NCBI GenBank assembly: GCA_937885165.1
Contig: CAKZZJ010000146.1
Coordinates: 1-16,503 of the forward strand
DNA from: an uncultured Caryophanales bacterium
GTDB taxonomy: Bacteria > Bacillota_I > Bacilli_A > Acholeplasmatales > Anaeroplasmataceae
DNA length: 16,503 bases
Reading direction: 5' to 3'
Both the position numbers and the translations under genes were made by a program. The notes beneath the pieces were generated by a model that saw only the letters and a list, made by a program, of their open reading frames with translations, had not been told where the DNA came from and made no database searches. Of the stretch, positions 1 to 7,657 are shown piece after piece. Positions within the stretch are counted from its first letter, which is position 1; each line of letters starts with the position of its first letter.

Positions 1-320
1 GCCAGAGGCACACCGGCAATGCAAGCAGCGAGAACAAGAATCATATAGCCTCTGACATTCTTCCAGGTTTCAGAAGACACCGTGCCTCCGAAAACCTTCC
101 TTACTGCTATATCGTGTTCGTTGAGCGAAATGAACCAGGTGCTCAGACCCATAAGACCAAGCAATGACAGAACCAGCATCAGGCCGGCAAACATCAGCAC
201 CAGTATCATCAGGGAAAGCTCGCTTTTCAGGAGTTCCCTGTTCAAAGCCGGAACAAAGCCTTTGAGATGAGGCTCCTTGTAGATGCCCCAGGAAGCATCC
301 AAAGTCTTTTTCAGACAATC
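1..320 (-). CDS. FtsX/MacB-family ABC transporter permease, internal fragment (Bacteroidales-like)
   Basis: The minus strand is open from about 329 to the window start, giving about 106 codons with no start or stop of its own. Two parts are diagnostic. One is a hydrophobic stretch (SLMILVLMFAGLMLVLSLLG) leading into GLMGLSTWFISLNEHDIAVR. The other is the next segment, KVFGGTVSSETWKNVRGYMI, followed by a second hydrophobic stretch ending AGVPLA. The hydrophobic segment followed by [DE]IAVRKVFGGT is the usual signature of the C-terminal FtsX domain of MacB-like permeases, and this wording is typical of Bacteroidales. Such permeases sit in the inner membrane and work with a MacB-type ATPase. G+C is about 51% (152 of 300 by hand count), against about 27% in the first clean stretch of recF. 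The fragment is cut at both ends. The frame and family are well supported; the taxonomic origin is inference. Confidence 0.75.
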
Positions 321-332
321 CAGTACTTTTTA
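312..332. other. Junction between a G+C-rich foreign segment and the AT-rich chromosome
   Basis: To the left, the minus-strand permease frame stays plausible to about 320 and meets a TAA (reverse of 330-332). To the right, the recF frame becomes recognisable from about 321 (QYFLNDLNIRLADITK). Base composition falls from about 50% to below 30% G+C across this point. No insertion-sequence ends, target duplication or integrase accompanies the switch. The exact base cannot be fixed from one sequence. Confidence 0.7.
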
Positions 333-800
333 AATGATCTAAATATTAGGCTTGCTGACATAACAAAAGAAATAAATTTTAGGCCTTTAAAGCTTATTTA
401 TGAAGCATCATATGATTCGGATAATATCAAAAAATCATTTTCTGAAAAACTTAATTATGATCTTAAGACAAGAAGCACTAATATTGGTGCGCACAGAGAT
501 GATTTTAAAATATTGATAAATAATAATGATGCAAAAATATATGCTTCATTTGGTCAAAAAAGAATGATTGCGGTAATTATTAAGCTCGCACTTAAAAAAC
601 TGATAGAGGATAAAAACCAAAAAGATGTTATTTTATTATTAGATGATGTCTTTGCCGCGCTTGATAAAAACAATGTGTCAAGCTTGATTAATTATATAAA
701 GGATTCAAAACAAATATTTATTACAACAACTTCAGTTTTTGAAATACCTGAAGAATTATTAAAAAATGCGAATGTTATAAGGATTGAGAGGGAAAAGTAA
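318..800 (+). CDS. recF: RecF, DNA replication/repair protein, C-terminal fragment
   Basis: This is about the last 160 residues of RecF, an SMC-like ABC-ATPase that with RecO and RecR loads RecA at single-strand gaps. The usual length is about 360-370 aa, so the Walker A half is missing. Visible motifs are TNIGAHRDDFKI (family G[PA]HRDD), ASFGQKRM (ABC signature region; most RecFs read SQGQQR) and ILLLDDVFAALD (Walker B plus D-loop). Upstream codons in the same frame back to an ATG at 267 belong to the foreign segment and should not be used as the start. The TAA stop lies 1 base before the gyrB ATG, the standard recF-gyrB arrangement. The truncation comes from the junction near 320, so whether the gene is truly broken depends on whether that junction is real. 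Confidence 0.85.
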   Translation: MQYFLNDLNIRLADITKEINFRPLKLIYEASYDSDNIKKSFSEKLNYDLKTRSTNIGAHRDDFKILINNNDAKIYASFGQKRMIAVIIKLALKKLIEDKNQKDVILLLDDVFAALDKNNVSSLINYIKDSKQIFITTTSVFEIPEELLKNANVIRIEREK

Positions 801-801
801 T

Positions 802-2715
802 ATGGAAAATAATGAATATAACGCATCGAATATTCAAATACTTGAAGGATTAGAGGCTGTTAGAAAAAGACCTGGTATGTATATTGGTTCAACATCTGAA
901 CGTGGCCTTCATCATCTGGTATGGGAAATTGTAGATAACTCAATTGACGAGGCTTTAGCAGGCTATGCTGATCACATTGAGGTAGAAGTTTTACCTGATG
1001 ATATCATCAGAGTTACAGATAATGGTAGAGGTATGCCTGTAGATATACATCCGAAGACAGGAAGACCTGCGGTAGAAACAATTTTTACTGTTTTACATGC
1101 CGGCGGTAAATTTGATGGCTCAAGTTATAAAGTCTCAGGTGGTCTACATGGTGTTGGTGCCTCAGTAGTTAATGCTTTATCTGAATGGCTTGTTGTTACC
1201 GTACACAGAAACAATAAAGAATACACTCAGAAATATGAAAGAGGCAAAATTGTAACTGATTTAACAGAATGTGGTGAGTCTAATCACACAGGTAGCCAGG
1301 TTACATTTAAGGCTGATAAAAAAATATTTACTGAAACCACTAAATATGATTATGAAAAATTACGTGCTAGAGTACAACAATTAGCTTTTTTAAACAAAGG
1401 TATTAGAATTTCAATTACTGACAAAAGAGATCCGGAAAATATTATTGAAAATAGTTATCATTACGAAGGCGGAATCAAAGAATATGTTGCCTTCTTAAAT
1501 AATGGTAAATTATTGATAAATCCAACTATAGTATATGCTGAAGGCTCAAAAGAAAATATCGAAATTGAGGTTGCAATACAATATAACCAAGAATATAATT
1601 CAACTATTTATTCATTTACAAACAACATCAATACTCATGAAGGTGGAACTCATGAAGAAGGCTTTAGAATGGCTTTGACAAGAGTTTTGAAGAAATATGC
1701 TGATGATAATAAATTATTAAAGAAAGATGAAGAAATCTCAAATGAAGATGTTAAAGAGGGCTTAGTTGCGATAATATCTTGTAAGCACCCTAACCCTCAG
1801 TTTGAAGGCCAAACTAAAACAAAACTAGGAAATAGTGAAGTAAGAGCTATAGTTTCTCAATTATTTGGAGAAGCACTAGAAAGATATTTAAATGAAAATC
1901 CAAAAGAGGCTAGAGCCATTATTGATAAATGTTTACTAGCATCACGCGCTAGAATCGCAGCCCGTAGTGCTAGAGAAGCAACACGTAGAAAATCACCACT
2001 TGATAATTTAATGTTATCAAGCAAACTTGCTGACTGTAGATGTAAAGAACCTGAAAAATCAGAAATATATTTAGTCGAAGGTGATTCAGCCGGTGGAAGT
2101 GCCAAATCAGGCAGAAATTCAAATTATCAGGCTATATTACCACTTAGAGGTAAAGTTTTAAATGTTCAAAAAGTTCAGTTATCAAGAGCACTTGAAAACC
2201 AAGAAATTCAAACAATGATTCGTGCTATTGGGACTGGTATAGGAGATGAATTTGATTTATCTAAAGCAAGATATCACAAGATTGTTATAATGACCGATGC
2301 CGATGTCGATGGGGAACATATCTGTATTTTATTATTAACATTCTTCCATCGTTTTATGCAGGGTTTGATTGAGGCAGGTTATATCTATGTTGCAAAACCA
2401 CCTCTATATCGTATTCAATTTGGCAAACAGATGGATTATGTATATTCAGATGAAGACTTAGAAGCATTAAAGAAAACAAAATATGCCGGAAAGAAATATG
2501 ATGTTCAAAGATATAAAGGTCTAGGTGAGATGGACGCAAAACAGCTTTGGGATACAACAATGGATCCTAAATATAGAACCTTAGTTCAGGTACATCTAGA
2601 TGATTTAAGAGATGATACTGATATGGTATTTGAAAAGCTTATGGGTGAAGAAGTTGAACCACGTAAGAATTTTATTCAAGAAAATGCACACTTTGCAGAC
2701 AATCTTGATATTTAG
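802..2715 (+). CDS. gyrB: DNA gyrase subunit B
   Basis: This is the ATPase and TOPRIM subunit of DNA gyrase, which introduces negative supercoils as GyrA2GyrB2. At 637 aa it is the normal short Gram-positive length. The start is ATG 802, preceded by AGAGGGA (787-793); an in-frame TTG at 784 lies inside recF and is unlikely. In order: a GHKL ATPase domain (EIVDNSIDEALAG, VTDNGRGMPVD, GGLHGVGASVVNAL), a transducer with the conserved QTKTKLGN, then TOPRIM with EGDSAGG (E426) and DADVDG (D499, D501), and a C-terminal QRYKGLGEMD with LW two residues later. The segment after DADVDG reads EHICILLLTFF where most bacteria have AHIRTLLLTFF. The gene ends TAG TAG, and gyrA follows 12 bases later, so the two are co-transcribed. 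Identification is secure. Confidence 0.98.
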   Translation: MENNEYNASNIQILEGLEAVRKRPGMYIGSTSERGLHHLVWEIVDNSIDEALAGYADHIEVEVLPDDIIRVTDNGRGMPVDIHPKTGRPAVETIFTVLHAGGKFDGSSYKVSGGLHGVGASVVNALSEWLVVTVHRNNKEYTQKYERGKIVTDLTECGESNHTGSQVTFKADKKIFTETTKYDYEKLRARVQQLAFLNKGIRISITDKRDPENIIENSYHYEGGIKEYVAFLNNGKLLINPTIVYAEGSKENIEIEVAIQYNQEYNSTIYSFTNNINTHEGGTHEEGFRMALTRVLKKYADDNKLLKKDEEISNEDVKEGLVAIISCKHPNPQFEGQTKTKLGNSEVRAIVSQLFGEALERYLNENPKEARAIIDKCLLASRARIAARSAREATRRKSPLDNLMLSSKLADCRCKEPEKSEIYLVEGDSAGGSAKSGRNSNYQAILPLRGKVLNVQKVQLSRALENQEIQTMIRAIGTGIGDEFDLSKARYHKIVIMTDADVDGEHICILLLTFFHRFMQGLIEAGYIYVAKPPLYRIQFGKQMDYVYSDEDLEALKKTKYAGKKYDVQRYKGLGEMDAKQLWDTTMDPKYRTLVQVHLDDLRDDTDMVFEKLMGEEVEPRKNFIQENAHFADNLDI

Positions 2716-2716
2716 T

Positions 2717-2722
2717 AGGTGA
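2717..2722 (+). promoter_or_regulatory. Ribosome binding site that fixes the gyrA start
   Basis: AGGTGA lies 5 bases before ATG 2728. The upstream in-frame GTG at 2719 lies within this Shine-Dalgarno sequence and so cannot be the natural start. A further ATG at 2734 is only 11 bases away and is also possible, but less well placed. Confidence 0.6.
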
Positions 2723-2727
2723 TTGAT

Positions 2728-5262
2728 ATGGCAATGAACGAAAAAGATATAGAATTTGAACAAGCATTAGAGGAAAGAAAAGAAGAAGCTGTAGAATTAT
2801 TAGATGTCAAAACCAAGATGGAAAGATCCTTCTTAAATTATGCGATGTCAGTTATTATCGCAAGAGCCCTTCCTGATGCAAGAGATGGATTAAAGCCTGT
2901 TCAAAGAAGAATTTTATATGGCATGGGAGAACTTGGAGTATTTTCTAATGTAGCTCATAAAAAAAGCGCCCGTATCGTCGGTGATGTAATGGGTAAATAT
3001 CACCCACATGGTGATTCATCTATTTATGAAGCAATGGTCAGAATGGCTCAGGATTTCTCATATAGATACCCGCTAGTTGATGGTCATGGTAATTTTGGTA
3101 ATATTGATGGTGATGGCGCTGCTGCAATGCGTTACACTGAAGCAAGATTATCAAAAATAGCCATGGAAATGCTAAGAGATATTAACAAAAACACTGTTGA
3201 TTTCCAAGAAAATTATGACGCAACAGAAACAGAACCACTTTTACTTCCATCAAGAATACCAAATTTACTTGTTAATGGTTCAACTGGTATCGCTGTAGGT
3301 ATGGCAACAAATATTCCACCACATAATCTTGGTGAAGTAATAGATGGTGTTATCGCAATGATACATAACAAAGATATAACAAGCGAAGAACTGATGGAAT
3401 ATATTAAGGGCCCAGATTTCCCTACAGGTGGTCTAATTTTAGGCTACGAAGGCTTAAAAAGTGCTTATACAACCGGAAATGGCACGATAGTAATTAGATC
3501 AAAGGCTGAAATAACCAGACTTGAAAATGGTAAATCAGAAATTATCGTAACAGAAATACCATATGCTTTAAATAAAACAAGATTAATTGCGAGAATCGCT
3601 GAAGTTGCGAAAGAAAAAATTGTTGATGGCATAACTGATTTAAGAGATGAATCTAATATGAATGGTATAAGGATTGTCATCGAACTTAAAAAAGATGTTA
3701 ATCCTGAAGTTATGCTTAATAATCTTTATAAATATACTCAGTTACAGTCAAGCTATGGTATGAATATGATTTGTCTTGTCGACAATAAACCTATTGCTAT
3801 AACATTGAAACAAGCAATTGAAGTATATTTAAATCATCAGGTTGATGTAATTACAAGAAGAACTGAATTTGATTTAGCAAAGGCAAAAGCGAGACTTCAC
3901 ATACTTGATGGTTTAATTATCGCACATGACAATATTGATGAAGTTGTTCACATCATCAGAAACAATAATGATGGAACTGAAAAAGAAGAACTTATAGAGC
4001 GCTTTAATCTAGATGATGAACAGGCTCAATCAATTTTGGATATGCAACTTAAACGTTTATCAGGCTTAAATACTGCTAAAATTGAAGAAGAATATCATTC
4101 ATTAGAAGAAGCAATTAAGGAATATGAACATATTCTTTCAAGCGAAGAAAATAAAAAAGCCGTAATTGAAGCAGAATTAACTGATATCAAAAATAAATAT
4201 AGCGATAAAAGAAAGAGCGAAATTTCACTTCATACAGAGATATCTATTGAAAATGAAGATTTAATTCCAAGAGAAGATGTAATTATTACAGTAACTAAGA
4301 ATGGTTATGTAAAGAGAATGAAACAAAGTGAATATCGTTCACAATCTAGAGGTGGTGTAGGTCTTGCAGGAATCAAAACTCACTCAGATGATGATGTGAA
4401 GATGATTATTCCTACAAATACACATAATTATCTGATGTTCTTTACAAACAAAGGTAGAGCATATTCATTAAAAGGATATAACATACCTGAAGGAAGCAGA
4501 ACATCAAAAGGAACACCACTTGTTAATATACTTGAATTCAAAGAAGGAGAAACTTTAACAAACATCACTCCGATAGATGAAATCAATGATGATTATTCAT
4601 TGTTCTTCGTCACTAAAAAGGCAGTTGTTAAAAGAGTATCACTTGAAGCGTTCAAGAATATAAGAAGAAATGGTATCAACGCTGTTAATTTATCAGATGA
4701 TGATGAATTATTCGGAGTTGCTGAAACCAACGGTAATAAAGAAATCATCTTGGGTGCTTCAAATGGCAAAGCCATAAGATTTAAAGAAACTGATGTCAGA
4801 CAAATGGGTAGAGCTGCAGCCGGTATCAGAGGTATGAGATTAAAAGAGAATGAAGAAATCGTCGGGATGGCTGTAAGTGAAGATGAAAATGATGAAATAC
4901 TAGTAGTAACTAAAAAAGGCTATGGTAAGCGCTCAAAGGTATCTGAATATCGTCTACAGACTAGAGGCGGTCAAGGCGTTAAGACCGTAAATATAACTGA
5001 AAAAAATGGTGATTTAGCATCACTTGCCAAAATAACATCTGAAGATGACTTATTAATCACTACAGATAAAGGTACAATTATACGTATGCACGCAACAGAT
5101 ATCTCAACAACAGGCAGAAATACCCAAGGTGTAATCTTAGTAAGATTAAAAGATAAAAACAATATCGCAAATATCGCAATCGTTAAAAGAGATTTTGAAG
5201 AAGAAACAAATAATTCTTTAGAACAAGAAACAGAAGAAAATAACGATAATAACGAAGAATAA
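2728..5262 (+). CDS. gyrA: DNA gyrase subunit A
   Basis: This is the DNA breakage-reunion and wrapping subunit of gyrase, 844 aa from ATG 2728. The N-terminal winged-helix/tower region has GDVMGKYHPHGDSSIYEAMV, with S97 and E101 at the E. coli Ser83/Asp87 positions, i.e. the usual quinolone-susceptible state. The catalytic tyrosine is Y136 in AAAMRYTEARL, and GIAVGMATNIPPHN follows. The C-terminal beta-pinwheel blades are all present (for example SRTSKGTPLVNIL and YRLQTRGGQGVKTV), with a short acidic tail. The GyrA box reads QSRGGVG (539-545) instead of QRRGG[RK]G, which is unusual for a gyrA immediately downstream of gyrB. A stable hairpin follows the TAA stop. Identification as gyrA rather than parC rests on its partner and position. 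Confidence 0.96.
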   Translation: MAMNEKDIEFEQALEERKEEAVELLDVKTKMERSFLNYAMSVIIARALPDARDGLKPVQRRILYGMGELGVFSNVAHKKSARIVGDVMGKYHPHGDSSIYEAMVRMAQDFSYRYPLVDGHGNFGNIDGDGAAAMRYTEARLSKIAMEMLRDINKNTVDFQENYDATETEPLLLPSRIPNLLVNGSTGIAVGMATNIPPHNLGEVIDGVIAMIHNKDITSEELMEYIKGPDFPTGGLILGYEGLKSAYTTGNGTIVIRSKAEITRLENGKSEIIVTEIPYALNKTRLIARIAEVAKEKIVDGITDLRDESNMNGIRIVIELKKDVNPEVMLNNLYKYTQLQSSYGMNMICLVDNKPIAITLKQAIEVYLNHQVDVITRRTEFDLAKAKARLHILDGLIIAHDNIDEVVHIIRNNNDGTEKEELIERFNLDDEQAQSILDMQLKRLSGLNTAKIEEEYHSLEEAIKEYEHILSSEENKKAVIEAELTDIKNKYSDKRKSEISLHTEISIENEDLIPREDVIITVTKNGYVKRMKQSEYRSQSRGGVGLAGIKTHSDDDVKMIIPTNTHNYLMFFTNKGRAYSLKGYNIPEGSRTSKGTPLVNILEFKEGETLTNITPIDEINDDYSLFFVTKKAVVKRVSLEAFKNIRRNGINAVNLSDDDELFGVAETNGNKEIILGASNGKAIRFKETDVRQMGRAAAGIRGMRLKENEEIVGMAVSEDENDEILVVTKKGYGKRSKVSEYRLQTRGGQGVKTVNITEKNGDLASLAKITSEDDLLITTDKGTIIRMHATDISTTGRNTQGVILVRLKDKNNIANIAIVKRDFEEETNNSLEQETEENNDNNEE

Positions 5263-5267
5263 AACTA

Positions 5268-5292
5268 AAGGCATCAAACTATTTGATGCCTT
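5268..5292 (+). terminator. Hairpin after gyrA, possible weak terminator or processing site
   Basis: This is an 11-bp perfect stem (AAGGCATCAAA / TTTGATGCCTT) with a CTA loop, 5 bases after the gyrA stop. The T-tract is poor (TTATTC), and the next gene starts only 15 bases later with its ribosome site at 5299-5303. It may therefore act as a partial terminator or RNA-stability element, not a full stop. Confidence 0.55.
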
Positions 5293-5307
5293 ATTCGTAG
5301 GTGTCTT

Positions 5308-7626
5308 ATGGAAAAAATCGCAATAAAAGAACTAGCCTACTTTGTTTACCAAAGTGGTGATTTAACAACTGAATATTTTAGCAATTACGATCTTGAAATA
5401 GGCACTAAAGCTCACAATTATCTTCAAAGCAAATACCTTAAGGATGATATTAAAGAATTTTATATCAAACAAGAAATAGAATGTGGTTCTAAAACATATC
5501 TCCTTCATGGTTTTATAGATGGTGTGCTAAATGTTAGTGGCAACATTATCATTGAAGAAATAAAATCGACAAACACCGAACTTGATTTAATCACACAAGA
5601 TTACCATCTTGAACATTTAGCCCAAGCTAAGATATATGCTTATATTTACGCTCTACAAAACAGTATGGAAATGATAAATGTTAGACTAACATATATAAGC
5701 ATAATTGATTATGAGACAAAATCTTTTGATTTTTTATTCAATATAAAAGATTTAGAAGACTTTACATTAAATGCTTTAGAAGAATATATATCATGGCTTA
5801 AAACATTAGATGATGCCAAAAACAAAAGAATAGAGACTATTAGTTCTATCAAATTTCCTTTTAAAGAAAAAAGGGTTGGACAAAATGATTTAATGAAGGC
5901 AACCTATAACACACTTAAGAATAGTTCTATTCTATATGCTATAGCTCCAACAGGTATAGGCAAGACTATGGCCACTTTGTTTGCTGGATTAAAAACCTTA
6001 GGTAAAAACGAAAAACTATTCTATCTTACTGCAAAAGGTAGCGGTAAAAATGCACCACTTGAAGCTGTAAGAATATTGAAAGAAAATAATTTGAGTATTA
6101 AAGTTATAGATATAACTGCCAAAAAGAAAATTTGCAACCTAAAGGCATCTCACTGTAATCCTGACGAATGCCCTTTTGCCAAGGGTTATTTTGATAAATT
6201 AAGAGGGGCAACAGAAGACATATTCAGAAATAACGATATATTTAGCAGTGATATTATTTTAGATATATCTAATAAACATGAGATTTGCGCATTTGAATTC
6301 AGCCTTTATTTATCTTATTTTTGTGATTTAATCATTGCTGATTACAATTACGCATTTGACCCTAAGGCTGCCCTGATAAGATATTTTGAAGATGATACTT
6401 ATAAACCAAAATTATTGATTGATGAGGCCCATAATTTAATTTCTAGAAGTAAGGATATGTATTCTGCTAAAATATCAATAGATGATATAAGATTATTAAG
6501 AATGAAACTCAATGGCTTTAAACCATCAATAAGAAATGAGTGCAATAAAGCAATAGAAATCATCGATAAATATCATGAAAAACTAAGTGAAAATACAATC
6601 TATATAAATAATTCTATGGATGCTGATTTAAATGTCATCTTAAGAGCCATTATCAATAAAGCTACAGAGATATTTAACGAAAATAAAAAAATAAAAGATA
6701 AAGATATCATCTATGATGCATTTTTCAAAGTGATGGATTTCTTAAGAATAGCTGAATATTTCGGGCCTAATCATCGCTTTTTAGCCAAAATTGAAGATGA
6801 TAAAATAAATATCAGCTATCTATGTCTTAACGCATCAGATTTCATTTTAGATACAATAAAAGAGAGTTCCCACGGTACAGTATTTTTTAGTGCAACTTTA
6901 TATCCTATAGAATATCATGCTAATCTTTTGACAAAAGGTGAAGGAAAATATCTAAATTTAGAATCTCCTTTTAATCCTGATAATCTCGATATAATAATTG
7001 ATTATGAAATATCAACCAAATATAAAAATAGAGAAAATACTATTGATATGATAATTGAGGCTATCGATATAATGACAAAAGGAAAAAAAGGAAACTATAT
7101 TATTTTTTTCCCATCTTATCAGTATTTAAATATGGTTGTTGATAATATATTTGATAATGAATATGAAATGATTGTCCAAAAAAATGATTTTACTGATAAA
7201 GAAAAAGATGAAATCATAAGAAAATTTATGTCAACAACAAATACTAAGGTTGGTTTCTTCGTAATGGGAGGCAATTTCAGCGAAGGAATAGATTATGTGG
7301 GTGAGGCACTAAGCGGTGTTATAGTAGTTGGCGTAGGTCTTCCTCTTATTTGTGATGAAAATAATTTATTAAAAGAATATTTTGATGATTTATATGGCAG
7401 AGGTTTTGATTATGCATATACATATCCTGGATTCACTAAAGTTATTCAGGCAGTAGGAAGACTGATAAGAGATGAAAAAGATTATGGTGTTGCCTTACTT
7501 ATGGATGAAAGATTTAACTCATCAATTTATAAAAGATTATTCCCTGATCACTGGAAAAACATCAAATATATAAATAGTGGCTATAATTTGAAAAGAGAAA
7601 TAGATGATTTTTATAAAAAACATTAA
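5308..7626 (+). CDS. Fused PD-(D/E)XK nuclease and Fe-S superfamily 2 helicase (XPD/DinG-like)
   Basis: A predicted 5'-3' DNA helicase of 772 aa with an N-terminal RecB/Cas4-type nuclease domain. Nuclease motifs are visible and apparently intact: H36, D71 in GFIDG, E84 and K86 in EEIKST, and Q106/Y110 in QAKIY. The helicase starts near 190: Walker A APTGIGKT (213-220), Fe-S cysteines C276, C283, C288 and C327 (C339 is an extra one), DEAH box D372-H375, and motif VI QAVGRLIR (714-721). The four cysteines between motifs I and II are the hallmark of Rad3/XPD/DinG helicases. The start is ATG 5308 with AGGTG 4 bases upstream. It follows gyrA and probably reads through from it. The exact repair substrate is unknown. 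Related nuclease-helicase fusions (COG1199 group) occur in other Firmicutes, but the domain order here is read directly from the sequence. Confidence 0.88.
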   Translation: MEKIAIKELAYFVYQSGDLTTEYFSNYDLEIGTKAHNYLQSKYLKDDIKEFYIKQEIECGSKTYLLHGFIDGVLNVSGNIIIEEIKSTNTELDLITQDYHLEHLAQAKIYAYIYALQNSMEMINVRLTYISIIDYETKSFDFLFNIKDLEDFTLNALEEYISWLKTLDDAKNKRIETISSIKFPFKEKRVGQNDLMKATYNTLKNSSILYAIAPTGIGKTMATLFAGLKTLGKNEKLFYLTAKGSGKNAPLEAVRILKENNLSIKVIDITAKKKICNLKASHCNPDECPFAKGYFDKLRGATEDIFRNNDIFSSDIILDISNKHEICAFEFSLYLSYFCDLIIADYNYAFDPKAALIRYFEDDTYKPKLLIDEAHNLISRSKDMYSAKISIDDIRLLRMKLNGFKPSIRNECNKAIEIIDKYHEKLSENTIYINNSMDADLNVILRAIINKATEIFNENKKIKDKDIIYDAFFKVMDFLRIAEYFGPNHRFLAKIEDDKINISYLCLNASDFILDTIKESSHGTVFFSATLYPIEYHANLLTKGEGKYLNLESPFNPDNLDIIIDYEISTKYKNRENTIDMIIEAIDIMTKGKKGNYIIFFPSYQYLNMVVDNIFDNEYEMIVQKNDFTDKEKDEIIRKFMSTTNTKVGFFVMGGNFSEGIDYVGEALSGVIVVGVGLPLICDENNLLKEYFDDLYGRGFDYAYTYPGFTKVIQAVGRLIRDEKDYGVALLMDERFNSSIYKRLFPDHWKNIKYINSGYNLKREIDDFYKKH

Positions 7627-7651
7627 CTTAATACTTAAGTTGTGATAAAAT
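7623..7651 (+). promoter_or_regulatory. Probable promoter giving a leaderless transcript
   Basis: The -35 is TTAACT (7623-7628), the spacer is 17 bp, and the extended -10 is TG-A-TAAAAT (7643-7651). The expected start of transcription falls at about 7658, which is the A of the next gene's ATG. The inverted repeat AACTTAA-TAC-TTAAGTT (7625-7641) overlaps the -35 and spacer and could be an operator. No Shine-Dalgarno sequence lies before ATG 7658. Confidence 0.5.
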
Positions 7652-7657
7652 TGTTTT

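Noticed and set aside
267..317. ATG 267 as the start of recF
   Set aside because: Bases 267-317 belong to the G+C-rich foreign segment and encode nothing RecF-like; the open frame across the junction is accidental.
70..318. Minus-strand 82-codon open frame starting near 318
   Set aside because: It is a shadow. The adjacent minus-strand frame (codons at 318-320, 315-317 and so on) gives a coherent FtsX permease with hydrophobic segments and the RKVFGGT motif, whereas this one has no recognisable features.
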